Source of the DNA: an uncultured Coriobacteriaceae bacterium
GTDB lineage: Bacteria; Actinomycetota; Coriobacteriia; Coriobacteriales; Eggerthellaceae
Assembly (NCBI GenBank): GCA_902781245.1
Contig: CACZIP010000021.1
Coordinates: 1-13,767 of the forward strand
DNA: 13,767 nt
Direction of reading: 5' to 3'
The translations under genes and the position numbers were made by a program. The notes beneath the pieces were generated by a model. That model was not told the origin of the DNA. It was given only the letters and a program-made list of their open reading frames with translations, and did not search any database. How positions within the stretch are numbered: the first letter of the stretch is position 1; each line of letters opens with the position of its first letter. Below, piece after piece: positions 1 to 6,493 of this stretch.

Positions 1-7
1 GGCAAAG

Positions 8-31
8 TGACTCATTCTGAGGGGGAACTGT
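8..31. repeat. Possible fragment of the intergenic repeat family
   Basis: Just downstream of the ddh stop codon the sequence reads TGACTCATT followed by AGGGGGAACTG. TGACTCATT is also the right outer arm of the palindrome centred at 8238, and the G-run followed by AACTG resembles a damaged copy of the GGGAC-N-GTCCC core there. The window starts here, so a partner arm cannot be seen. This may be a truncated copy of that repeat or coincidence. Confidence 0.25.
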
Positions 32-1015
32 TTAGAGCATGTGAGCGCGCAGGTAGTCGCCATCTTGTGGCATGAGATATGCCGGGGCGATGTCGAACAC
101 CGTGAACGCACCCTGCTTGCCTTCGGCAGCCAAGCGCGCAACCGCGCGTGCGTAAGCAGTGAGCACGCTGCCGGTGAACTCGGGGTTCGAGTCGAGCTTC
201 AGCGAGTACTCGATGACGTGCGAAGCGTTGTCGCTCGTCTTGCCGCTGCGGAGGACGAACCCGCCATGCGGCATGGCAGCATGGTCGCGGTCGAGCTCCT
301 TCTGGGTGATGAAGTTCACGGTCACGTCGTACTCGTCGAAGTAGTTGGGCATGTTGACGATCTCTTCAGTCACGCGATCGATGTCAGCGCCCTCCTCGAG
401 CACGACCCAGCACTCGCGCGTGTGCTTCTCACGCGTCGTCAACTCGGGATTCTTACCAGAGCGGGCAGCCTCAAGCGCCGATTCGACGGGAATCGTGTAC
501 TGCTTGGCGTCGGCCACGCCCTCGATGCGGCGAATCGCATCGGAATGGCCTTGGCTGATGCCGCGGCCCCAGAACGTGTAGTCGGCGCCATCGGGCAAGA
601 ACGCGTTGCCGTAAAGACGGTTGATCGAGAACAGGCCTGGATCCCAACCGCACGAGATGAGCGCCGTCTTGCCAGCGCCGCGAGCAGCAGCGTTGACAGC
701 AGCGAAATGCTCGGGGATGTGCGCGTGCGTGTCGAAGCTGTCGATGACGTTGTACCACTGAGCGTAGTGCGGCGTCTGTTTGGGCAAGTCAGTCGCGCTA
801 CCGCCGCAGATGACGAGCACGCCGATGTCGTCGGCCTTGCCATCCTCAAGTTCTTTCGCGCTGCGCACCGAAGTGCCTTCGAACTGAGTCTTGACCGTGG
901 AGGGGTCGCGTCGCGTGAAAATGCCAGCGAGCTCCATGTCGTCGTTCTTCGAGACTGCCAGCTCGACGCCACGACCAAGATTGCCGTACCCGAGAATGCC
1001 AATGCGGATTGCCAT
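32..1015 (-). CDS. ddh: meso-diaminopimelate D-dehydrogenase
   Basis: NADPH-dependent cytoplasmic enzyme that makes meso-diaminopimelate from tetrahydrodipicolinate and ammonia in one step, supplying peptidoglycan and lysine. The 327-residue product has the usual family length. Seen: an N-terminal Rossmann loop GYGNLGRG (9-16); IFTRR (32-36), where the arginines fit NADP(H) preference; GGSATD (71-76); GWDPGLFSINR (123-133); TFWGRGISQGHSDAIRRI (147-164); MPHGG (248-252); and a C-terminal GAFTVFDIAP. These follow the Corynebacterium glutamicum enzyme closely from memory. I start at the ATG at 1015, not the in-frame ATG at 1081, because AGGAG lies 5 nt upstream and the Rossmann strand begins immediately. 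The gene stands alone, divergent from the flippase, with no other lysine gene in view. Confidence 0.95.
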   Translation of the reverse strand: MAIRIGILGYGNLGRGVELAVSKNDDMELAGIFTRRDPSTVKTQFEGTSVRSAKELEDGKADDIGVLVICGGSATDLPKQTPHYAQWYNVIDSFDTHAHIPEHFAAVNAAARGAGKTALISCGWDPGLFSINRLYGNAFLPDGADYTFWGRGISQGHSDAIRRIEGVADAKQYTIPVESALEAARSGKNPELTTREKHTRECWVVLEEGADIDRVTEEIVNMPNYFDEYDVTVNFITQKELDRDHAAMPHGGFVLRSGKTSDNASHVIEYSLKLDSNPEFTGSVLTAYARAVARLAAEGKQGAFTVFDIAPAYLMPQDGDYLRAHML

Positions 1016-1059
1016 GTTTACTCCTGAGATCGCAGGTCTTGATTTCTTTAGCACAACAG

Positions 1060-1068
1060 AGAATAGCA
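1060..1068 (-). promoter_or_regulatory. ddh: Candidate extended -10 promoter for ddh
   Basis: Read on the minus strand this is TGCTATTCT, an extended -10 of the form TGnTATnnT, lying about 45 nt upstream of the ddh start. No convincing -35 box is present at standard spacing, which is tolerated for extended -10 promoters. The placement gives a short leader carrying the AGGAG ribosome site. Prediction only. Confidence 0.35.
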
Positions 1069-1101
1069 TGCGTTTGAGCATGGAAATGCAAACTTAACAA
1101 T

Positions 1102-1124
1102 ACGGTTGCGTGCACGGTTGCATG
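1102..1124. repeat. Tandem 12-bp direct repeat, operator-like
   Basis: Two near-identical units, ACGGTTGCGTGC at 1102-1113 and ACGGTTGCATGT at 1114-1125, lie head to tail with a 12-bp period in the divergent ddh/flippase intergenic region. They sit just upstream of the candidate ddh -10. About one helical turn of spacing would suit a regulator binding one face of the DNA. No known operator consensus is recognised. Confidence 0.35.
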
Positions 1125-1244
1125 TGGAAATCGATTGGTCTGACCTTCGGTGACGCCGATTTGAATCGCGCGAAAACGCAATCCTCCAACATGATGATTT
1201 TGCTCTGATGACGTAGAGGAAACGTGACGTTTCAGACGCGCGCC

Positions 1245-1250
1245 TATAAT
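1245..1250 (+). promoter_or_regulatory. Consensus -10 box of the flippase gene; leaderless start predicted
   Basis: A perfect TATAAT lies at 1245-1250 and the flippase ATG follows at 1258, only 7 nt after the box. Transcription normally starts about 6-8 nt after the -10, so the mRNA should begin at or next to the A of the ATG. No Shine-Dalgarno sequence can fit. The -35 is weak: a TGAC core near 1225-1228 is the best candidate but too close. Leaderless mRNAs are common in Actinobacteria. Confidence 0.55.
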
Positions 1251-1257
1251 CGTAAAT

Positions 1258-2856
1258 ATGACTACGAGAAGAACAAATACAGACCGCACGTCGACCGAAC
1301 GCGATGGCAGACGGGAACGCACGTCATCGACACGTCGCAGCTTTATGGATCGCGTGCCATTGCTACATCGCGACAGCTCCGAGCAAGCATCATCCGAGCG
1401 CCGCAGCCGCACCGAGCGCAGGAGCTCGGGCGATCAGTTGCGGATGGCAGAGCCCACTTTCACCAAGCAAACGCGCCAACGCGAGGAAGAGCGCCGCAAC
1501 CGCCGCACCATCCAGCAGGTCAACCCAGTGCGCAAACTCATCAACGACTGGTTCGACCGACTCGTCGGAGCCGTCTCGGACGGCAGCCTCGCAGGTCAGG
1601 AAGAGGAATACGCATCGGGTCGCACGAAGCGCGACTTCATGTGGAACACGATCGGCTTCGCTGCTTGGGGCATGGTCTTCCCCATTCTCACGATTGTCGT
1701 GACGCAGCTTGCAGGCGTCGAGCGCGCCGGCATGTTCTCGTTCGCATTCGTCATTGCGAACCTGCTGTACATCCTTGCAAACTACGGCGTTCGCACCTAC
1801 CAGGTCAGCGACATCGAGGAATACCATACGTTCGCGGATTACCAAGTCAACCGCATTGCGACCTGCATAATCATGATGATCGTCGGGTTCATCATCACGA
1901 AGGTGCTCGGCTACACTGGCGAAATGTTCGTCATGTGCATCGGCATCTTCGCATACAAGGCCATCGACGCGCTCGGCGAAGTCTATGAAGGCCGCCTGCA
2001 ACAGGTCGACAAGCTCTATCTCGGCGGCATCTCGCTGACCATCAGGTCGGTTGCAGCGTTCATCCTCTTCTCGCTGCTGCTCGTCATAACGAACGATCTG
2101 GGTGTCGCATCCATCGCCATGGCAATCGGCGCGGGCGCGAGCTTCCTGTTCCTCACGTTCCCGCTGACGATGTTCGAAACGCCGCGCTCGCAAGCGCCAA
2201 ACCTCCAGTCCGTGCAAATGCTGTTCCGCGAGTGCTTCCCTGTGTTCCTGGCGCTGTTCCTGTATGCGCTCATCGACAACATGCCGAAATTCGTCATGCA
2301 GGGAGCAGGGCTGCCCTACGACAACCAGCTCTATTTCAACGCGTTGTACTTCCCTGCCATGGCCGTGCTGATCATCGTCGGCATGATCTACAAGCCGCTG
2401 CTCGTGAAGATGGCCAACGTGTGGGCCGACGAATCGCGTCGCAGCCGGTTCGACCTGATCATCATCGCCATGGTCGTGCTCATCATTGCGATTACCTTGG
2501 TCGGAATCCTGCTCATGGCTTGGATCGGCATCCCCATCATGAGCTTCCTGTACGGCATCGATTTCGAGCCGTATGCGCAACTGGCCTACATCATGCTCGC
2601 CGCAGGCGGCGTGACGGCACTCATCGATTTCCTCTACCAGGTCATCACCATCCTCAGGCGCCAGCAGGTTGTCATGGGGCTGTACCTGATCACGTTCGGC
2701 TTCTCGCTGCTCGTGCTCATCCTGATGACCACGATGATGGAGCTCGAGGGAGCCGTTGTGGGCTACCTCATCGTCATGAGCATCCTTGCTATCTTGCTCG
2801 TGCGCGAGTACGTGACGCAACGTCTGAAGTTTTCCCGTGCGAAAGGCAGGCGCTAA
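1258..2856 (+). CDS. Wzx/MOP-superfamily polysaccharide flippase-like membrane protein
   Basis: Multi-pass inner-membrane protein of 532 residues, probably moving a lipid-linked oligosaccharide or similar precursor across the membrane; the substrate is unknown. Residues 1-125 are hydrophilic. In the first 60, 16 are Arg, 11 Ser and 9 Thr, followed by a mixed-charge stretch (QREEERRNRR). About twelve hydrophobic segments follow, for example 131-150, 158-176, 200-217, 260-277, 282-301, 327-340, 364-381, 399-421, 441-463 and 472-490. The segment ANYGVRTYQVSDI (174-186) is typical of Wzx-type transporters in Gram-positive bacteria. The ATG at 1258 has no ribosome site but follows a TATAAT box; later Met30 and Met63 also lack a well-spaced Shine-Dalgarno. 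The stop codon directly abuts nadE. A MATE-type transporter is the alternative, but the motif favours the Wzx branch. Confidence 0.8.
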   Translation: MTTRRTNTDRTSTERDGRRERTSSTRRSFMDRVPLLHRDSSEQASSERRSRTERRSSGDQLRMAEPTFTKQTRQREEERRNRRTIQQVNPVRKLINDWFDRLVGAVSDGSLAGQEEEYASGRTKRDFMWNTIGFAAWGMVFPILTIVVTQLAGVERAGMFSFAFVIANLLYILANYGVRTYQVSDIEEYHTFADYQVNRIATCIIMMIVGFIITKVLGYTGEMFVMCIGIFAYKAIDALGEVYEGRLQQVDKLYLGGISLTIRSVAAFILFSLLLVITNDLGVASIAMAIGAGASFLFLTFPLTMFETPRSQAPNLQSVQMLFRECFPVFLALFLYALIDNMPKFVMQGAGLPYDNQLYFNALYFPAMAVLIIVGMIYKPLLVKMANVWADESRRSRFDLIIIAMVVLIIAITLVGILLMAWIGIPIMSFLYGIDFEPYAQLAYIMLAAGGVTALIDFLYQVITILRRQQVVMGLYLITFGFSLLVLILMTTMMELEGAVVGYLIVMSILAILLVREYVTQRLKFSRAKGRR

Positions 2857-4383
2857 ATGGCAGACCTCTCGAAGCTCAAGATTGCGCTGTGTCAGATCGA
2901 GCCGGTGCAAAGTTGCCCCTCGTCGTACGAGACATCGCTTCGCCAGCTCACCACACGCGTCAAGTTGACCGGTGCTGATCTGGCCATCTTCCCTGCGCCT
3001 TCGAAAGACGCCCTTCCCAGGCTCGTTGCCATGAACGGCTCCATCTTGCTCGAGGAAGAAGGTCGCGCAACGCTTTCGGCTGAAGGCGAGCTGTACCACA
3101 TCGCCCTTGGCAGTGCGCAGGACGACTGCGACTTTGCGGTGGTTTCGGATTGGGAACCTTGGACTCTTGCCAGCGCATCGCAGGAAGCCACGAGCGCTGG
3201 CATTGCGTGCCCGACGGTCATCTCGAATCCCATCGGCATCGAGAACGCCGACAAGCGAGTCGTCGTCTTCGACGGAGCCTCGCGTGCGCTCGCAGCCGAC
3301 GGAACCGTGATTGCGCAGCTGCGCGATGATTTCACGGGAGATTTCACGCCCCTCACGTTCGCGCACGGCGGCCGCATCGCCGAACCGTGCGACATGAAGA
3401 CGCTGCGGGCCCTGGTTTCGAGTATCAGGCGTTTCGACGCATTCGTCCTACCCTGGCAGCCGAAATGGGTTATCGGCCTGTCAGGCGGTCTCGACAGCAG
3501 TGTGGTTGCCTCGTTGCTCGTGATGGCGCTCGGCCCCGAGCGCATCGTCGGCTACAACCTGGCCACACGCTACAACAGCGATGCGACCAAGGCCAACGCT
3601 GCTGCACTTGCGAATGCGCTGGAAATCGAGCTGCGCAATGGCTCGATCGAAGAGCTCGTCCACGCCACGGGTGCCACACTCGACCAGTACGGTTATGGCG
3701 AAGACGCCCTGAGTGGCCTTGTGCTCGAGAACGTGCAAGCGCGCCTGCGCGGCCATGCGCTTTCCACGTTCGCGGCTGTCGAGGGAGGCGTCATCGCCAA
3801 CAACGGCAACCGCATCGAAGCCGCACTCGGCTATGCGACGCTCTATGGTGATGCAATCGGCGCTCTGGCTCCAATCGGCGATTTGACGAAGGTCCAACTG
3901 TTCGATTTGTCGCGCCAAATCAACGAGGTGTTCGAGCAGGAAGTCATTCCCGAAAACCTGCTTCCCATCGAGACCGCTGACGGCTTCATCTGGGAAACGA
4001 TGCCTTCAGCCGAGCTGGCCGATGGGCAGCGCGACCCCATGAAGTGGTTCTACCACGACTGGCTCGTGGCGCAGCTGCTCGACGTGACGGCAGGAGACCC
4101 CTGCCCCATCATGCAGGGCTACCTCGATGACCGTCTGGCTTCGACGCCTGTTGCGAAATGGCTCGAGTTCTACGGCCTGGCGAACGACCCAGCCGCATTC
4201 ATGGCCGACCTCGAGTGGGTCACGCGCAGCATGCGCACAGCAGCTTTCAAGCGCATCCAAGCGCCTCCGGCCATTCGCATTGCAAGCCCTGCTTCCGTTG
4301 CATCGTCTTCCGAGTGGCAAGGCACGCTCGAACCATCCGAGCACTACCTTGAGCTGAAAGCGCAAATCCTGAGAATCCGCTAA
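2857..4383 (+). CDS. nadE: NAD+ synthase with a degenerate N-terminal nitrilase domain
   Basis: Last step of NAD synthesis: ATP-dependent amidation of nicotinate adenine dinucleotide. The 508-residue protein has a C-terminal synthetase domain with the PP-loop SGGLDSS (209-215), RYNSDATKANAAALA (238-252), ENVQARLRG (291-299), GNRIEAALGYATLYGD (317-332) followed by GALAPIGDLTK, PSAEL (383-387), and FKRIQAPP (464-471), all landmarks of glutamine-dependent NadE. The N-terminal region (1-175) has nitrilase-like ends (KIALCQIEP; VVVFDGASRALAADG at 135-149). However, the usual FPE strand reads FPAPSKD (45-51), no CEDxW nucleophile motif is seen (nearest VVSDWEPW, 95-102), and the region is well short of a normal nitrilase domain. 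Ammonia rather than glutamine is the inferred nitrogen donor. ATG 2857 follows the flippase TAA with no gap; a purine-rich AAAGGCAGG lies upstream, so translational coupling is likely. Confidence 0.93.
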   Translation: MADLSKLKIALCQIEPVQSCPSSYETSLRQLTTRVKLTGADLAIFPAPSKDALPRLVAMNGSILLEEEGRATLSAEGELYHIALGSAQDDCDFAVVSDWEPWTLASASQEATSAGIACPTVISNPIGIENADKRVVVFDGASRALAADGTVIAQLRDDFTGDFTPLTFAHGGRIAEPCDMKTLRALVSSIRRFDAFVLPWQPKWVIGLSGGLDSSVVASLLVMALGPERIVGYNLATRYNSDATKANAAALANALEIELRNGSIEELVHATGATLDQYGYGEDALSGLVLENVQARLRGHALSTFAAVEGGVIANNGNRIEAALGYATLYGDAIGALAPIGDLTKVQLFDLSRQINEVFEQEVIPENLLPIETADGFIWETMPSAELADGQRDPMKWFYHDWLVAQLLDVTAGDPCPIMQGYLDDRLASTPVAKWLEFYGLANDPAAFMADLEWVTRSMRTAAFKRIQAPPAIRIASPASVASSSEWQGTLEPSEHYLELKAQILRIR

Positions 4384-4463
4384 ACGAAGTTAGAGGGCGA
4401 ATGGCATTATCGTCCATGCTCGATCTCAACGCGACCAGAAAACAAAGCATTCCTTCAACACAA

Positions 4464-4495
4464 AAGGACCGCCACGCAAATCGTTGGCGGTCCTT
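4464..4495. terminator. Hairpin terminator between convergent nadE and the paaK-ACT operon
   Basis: Perfect 11-bp inverted repeat AAGGACCGCCA (4464-4474) and TGGCGGTCCTT (4485-4495) with a 10-nt loop. On the minus strand the stem is followed by TTTTGTG, so it best serves the ACT gene ending at 4528. It could also stop transcripts from nadE ending at 4383, although the plus-strand T-run is short. Confidence 0.7.
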
Positions 4496-4527
4496 AAACG
4501 TTTACTCAGCGGTTTCGCCGAAAGATG

Positions 4528-4956
4528 TTAAGCGATGTCCTCCTGCTTGAGCAGCTTGAAGCCAGCATCCTCGATGGCCTTCGCGGCGGCAGACGCCTCT
4601 TCAGCACCGCTGATCTTCAACACGTCGCACGCCATGTCGCCACTGAGCGAGAAGCAGTAGCCGTACTCGATGTTCTGATCGAGCTCGTCGAGCTTGGCAA
4701 GCAGCCTCGCCAATCCGCCCGGCTCGTTCGGCACGCCAATGGCAGCAACCTTCGTCGAAATGGCACGGTAGTCGGCAGCGGTCAGCACGTCGAGGGCACG
4801 CTGCGGGTCATCGCAGATGATGCGCACGACACCGTAGTCGGTCGTATCAGCGATGACGAGCGAGCGCATGTTGATATTGGCCCACGCGAGCGTCCGGCAC
4901 AGCGCCGCCAGGCGGCCTTCGGAGTTCTCAAGGAAGACGGTAATCTGATCGATCAT
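4528..4956 (-). CDS. Tandem ACT-domain protein, partner of phenylacetate-CoA ligase
   Basis: Small soluble protein of 142 residues made of two ACT domains, the ligand-binding modules that often sense amino acids. ACT1 covers about 3-65 (ITVFLENSEGRLAALCRTL, with the Gly-Arg turn at 14-15). ACT2 covers about 69-140 and repeats the pattern at IGVPNEPGGLARLL (73-86). There is no catalytic or DNA-binding domain. The ATG lies 2 nt after the paaK stop, with AAGGAG inside the end of paaK, so the two are co-transcribed and probably coupled. Stand-alone double-ACT proteins beside PaaK-type ligases are a recurrent arrangement in anaerobes and archaea. A regulatory role tied to aromatic amino acid availability is an inference. 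Confidence 0.88.
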   Translation of the reverse strand: MIDQITVFLENSEGRLAALCRTLAWANINMRSLVIADTTDYGVVRIICDDPQRALDVLTAADYRAISTKVAAIGVPNEPGGLARLLAKLDELDQNIEYGYCFSLSGDMACDVLKISGAEEASAAAKAIEDAGFKLLKQEDIA

Positions 4957-4958
4957 GA

Positions 4959-6266
4959 TTAGTTCACTCCTTCACGCAAATCGATGACACGCTTGGCCTT
5001 GCCCTCGGAACGAGGAATCGATTTCGGCTCGACGACCTTGACCTTGACGCCGACGGACAGCGCGGTCTTGAGCTTGGCTTCGAGCTCCTTCTGCAGACGC
5101 TCGATTTGGCGGATCTCGTCGAAGTCGAAACCCTGCTCCATCTCGACCTTGAGCGTGACGCGGTCGAGATGCGCGACTGTAGTCAGCTCGATCACATACC
5201 AGCTGGACAGCTCGGGCATCGTCTTCATGACGTCCTCGATCTGCGACGGGAAGACGTTCACGCCGCGGATGATGAGCATGTCGTCGGTGCGGCCATGCAG
5301 GCGGTCAATGCGACGATGCGTGCGCCCGCAAGCGCACTCGCCGGGAATGATGCGCGTGATGTCGCGCGTGCGGTAACGCACGACGGGAGTGGCCTCGCGG
5401 TCGATGGTGGTGATCACGAGCTCGCCCCACTCGCCATCGGGCAGCACTTCTCCGGTGTCGGGATCGATGATCTCGGCGAAGAAGTGGTCCTCAGCGAGAT
5501 GCAGACCATTCTGCTCCCAGCATTCGATGGCGACGCCCGGGCCCATCGTCTCGGTCAGGCCGTAAACGTCGAGCACCTTGAAGTCGAGCTTCTTCTCGAG
5601 GTCGGCGCGGAAGTTGTCGGAGAACGCCTCAGCACCGTGGATGCCGGCGCGCAGCTTGAAGTCCTTCTTCGGGTCGAGACCCATTGCAATGGCCGTGTCG
5701 GCAATGTGCATGGCGTAGCTGGGCGTGCAGCACAGGATGGTCGTGCCCAGCTCGCGCATGACGCGGATCTGGCGCTCGGTGTTACCAGCGCTCATCGGGA
5801 TGGTCATACAACCAGCCGCGACGCCGCCGTAATGGGCGCCGAGACCGCCGGTGAACAGGCCGTAGCCGTAACACACTTGCATAACGTCATCAGCGCCGCC
5901 GTTGGCGAACTCGACGCCGCGGGCGAAGCAATCGCCCCAGATCTCGAGGTCGTGGTCGGTGTAGCCGCCAACCGTGGCGATGCCAGTCGTGCCGGACGAC
6001 ATGTGAATCTCTTTAACCTCGGAAAGAGGCACAGCGAAGAACCCGTACGGATAGTTATCGCGCAGGTCCTGCTTTGTGGTAAAAGGAGCTTTCGCAAGGT
6101 CCTCGAGGCTCTCGATCTCGTATGGGTTAAAGCCTGCAGCATCAAACGACTTCTTGTAAAACTCGACGTTCTCGTAGCATTTGATGACTGTCTTCTTGAC
6201 CCCCTCGAGCTGGATAGCCTCGATTTGATCATGGGGCAGCGTCAGGATATCCTGCTGTCTGCTCAT
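4959..6266 (-). CDS. paaK: Phenylacetate-CoA ligase (AMP-forming)
   Basis: Adenylate-forming cytoplasmic enzyme joining an arylacetate such as phenylacetate or indoleacetate to CoA through an acyl-AMP. The 435-residue product matches usual PaaK length. Seen in order: the ATP-binding loop SSGTTG (90-95) followed by GYTDHDLEIW (101-110); CYGYGLFTGGLGAHYG (132-147); HGAEAFSDNFR (210-220); the adenine motif YGLTE (235-239); RYRTRDIT (297-304); the hinge and C-domain GRTDDMLIIRGVNVFPSQIE (325-344); and near the C-terminus a GKAKRV segment holding the expected catalytic lysine. I start at 6266, with AGGTGG 5 nt upstream, rather than the ATG at 6296, which adds ten unlikely residues. No other paa genes are nearby, so aerobic phenylacetate degradation is unlikely. 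Aromatic amino acid fermentation is the more natural setting (inference). Confidence 0.94.
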   Translation of the reverse strand: MSRQQDILTLPHDQIEAIQLEGVKKTVIKCYENVEFYKKSFDAAGFNPYEIESLEDLAKAPFTTKQDLRDNYPYGFFAVPLSEVKEIHMSSGTTGIATVGGYTDHDLEIWGDCFARGVEFANGGADDVMQVCYGYGLFTGGLGAHYGGVAAGCMTIPMSAGNTERQIRVMRELGTTILCCTPSYAMHIADTAIAMGLDPKKDFKLRAGIHGAEAFSDNFRADLEKKLDFKVLDVYGLTETMGPGVAIECWEQNGLHLAEDHFFAEIIDPDTGEVLPDGEWGELVITTIDREATPVVRYRTRDITRIIPGECACGRTHRRIDRLHGRTDDMLIIRGVNVFPSQIEDVMKTMPELSSWYVIELTTVAHLDRVTLKVEMEQGFDFDEIRQIERLQKELEAKLKTALSVGVKVKVVEPKSIPRSEGKAKRVIDLREGVN

Positions 6267-6324
6267 CTGATCCACCTTTCCTTTCGGGGTGCGCAAACCC
6301 CATTTGCCTTATGCGCTTCGGGGT

Positions 6325-6330
6325 ATCATA
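6325..6330 (-). promoter_or_regulatory. paaK: Candidate -10 for the paaK-ACT operon
   Basis: On the minus strand the box reads TATGAT, 5/6 to consensus, about 58 nt upstream of the paaK ATG. An AT-rich stretch lies further upstream at about 6355-6376. No good -35 is seen at 16-18 nt. The rest of the 6297-6432 gap holds no recognisable gene. Confidence 0.35.
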
Positions 6331-6432
6331 GCGCAACCGCTCATACACCCATCTTTGTTAATTTTTAATTTACAAACCATGACAGTTTTTCCATCAAACA
6401 CGGGTTTACTGTCCTGATTGAAAAGGACGCAT

Positions 6433-6457
6433 CGGTCGAACAGCATCCTATCGACCG
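6433..6457 (-). terminator. Weak hairpin after the YgjP-like gene
   Basis: Inverted repeat CGGTCGA (6433-6439) and TCGACCG (6451-6457) with an 11-nt loop, 36 nt beyond the stop codon of the 6494-7291 gene. On the minus strand TTTT follows only after about eight more bases. It is a mediocre intrinsic terminator and could instead be an operator dyad. Confidence 0.4.
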
Positions 6458-6493
6458 TAGCATCACTCTAGTTGAAATCTTCGCAGCTGCACC

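Noticed and set aside
1390..3366. 658-codon minus-strand open frame across the flippase and nadE genes
   Set aside because: Composition (Asp, Glu, His, Arg rich) and its spanning of two well-supported genes mark it as a shadow frame.
5106..6368. 420-codon + strand frame opposite paaK
   Set aside because: Shadow of a clear PaaK gene; no motifs and no ribosome site.
6381..6413. GACAGT/ACTGTC inverted repeat upstream of the paaK promoter
   Set aside because: Only six base pairs with a 21-nt spacer; easily found by chance and without a supporting motif.
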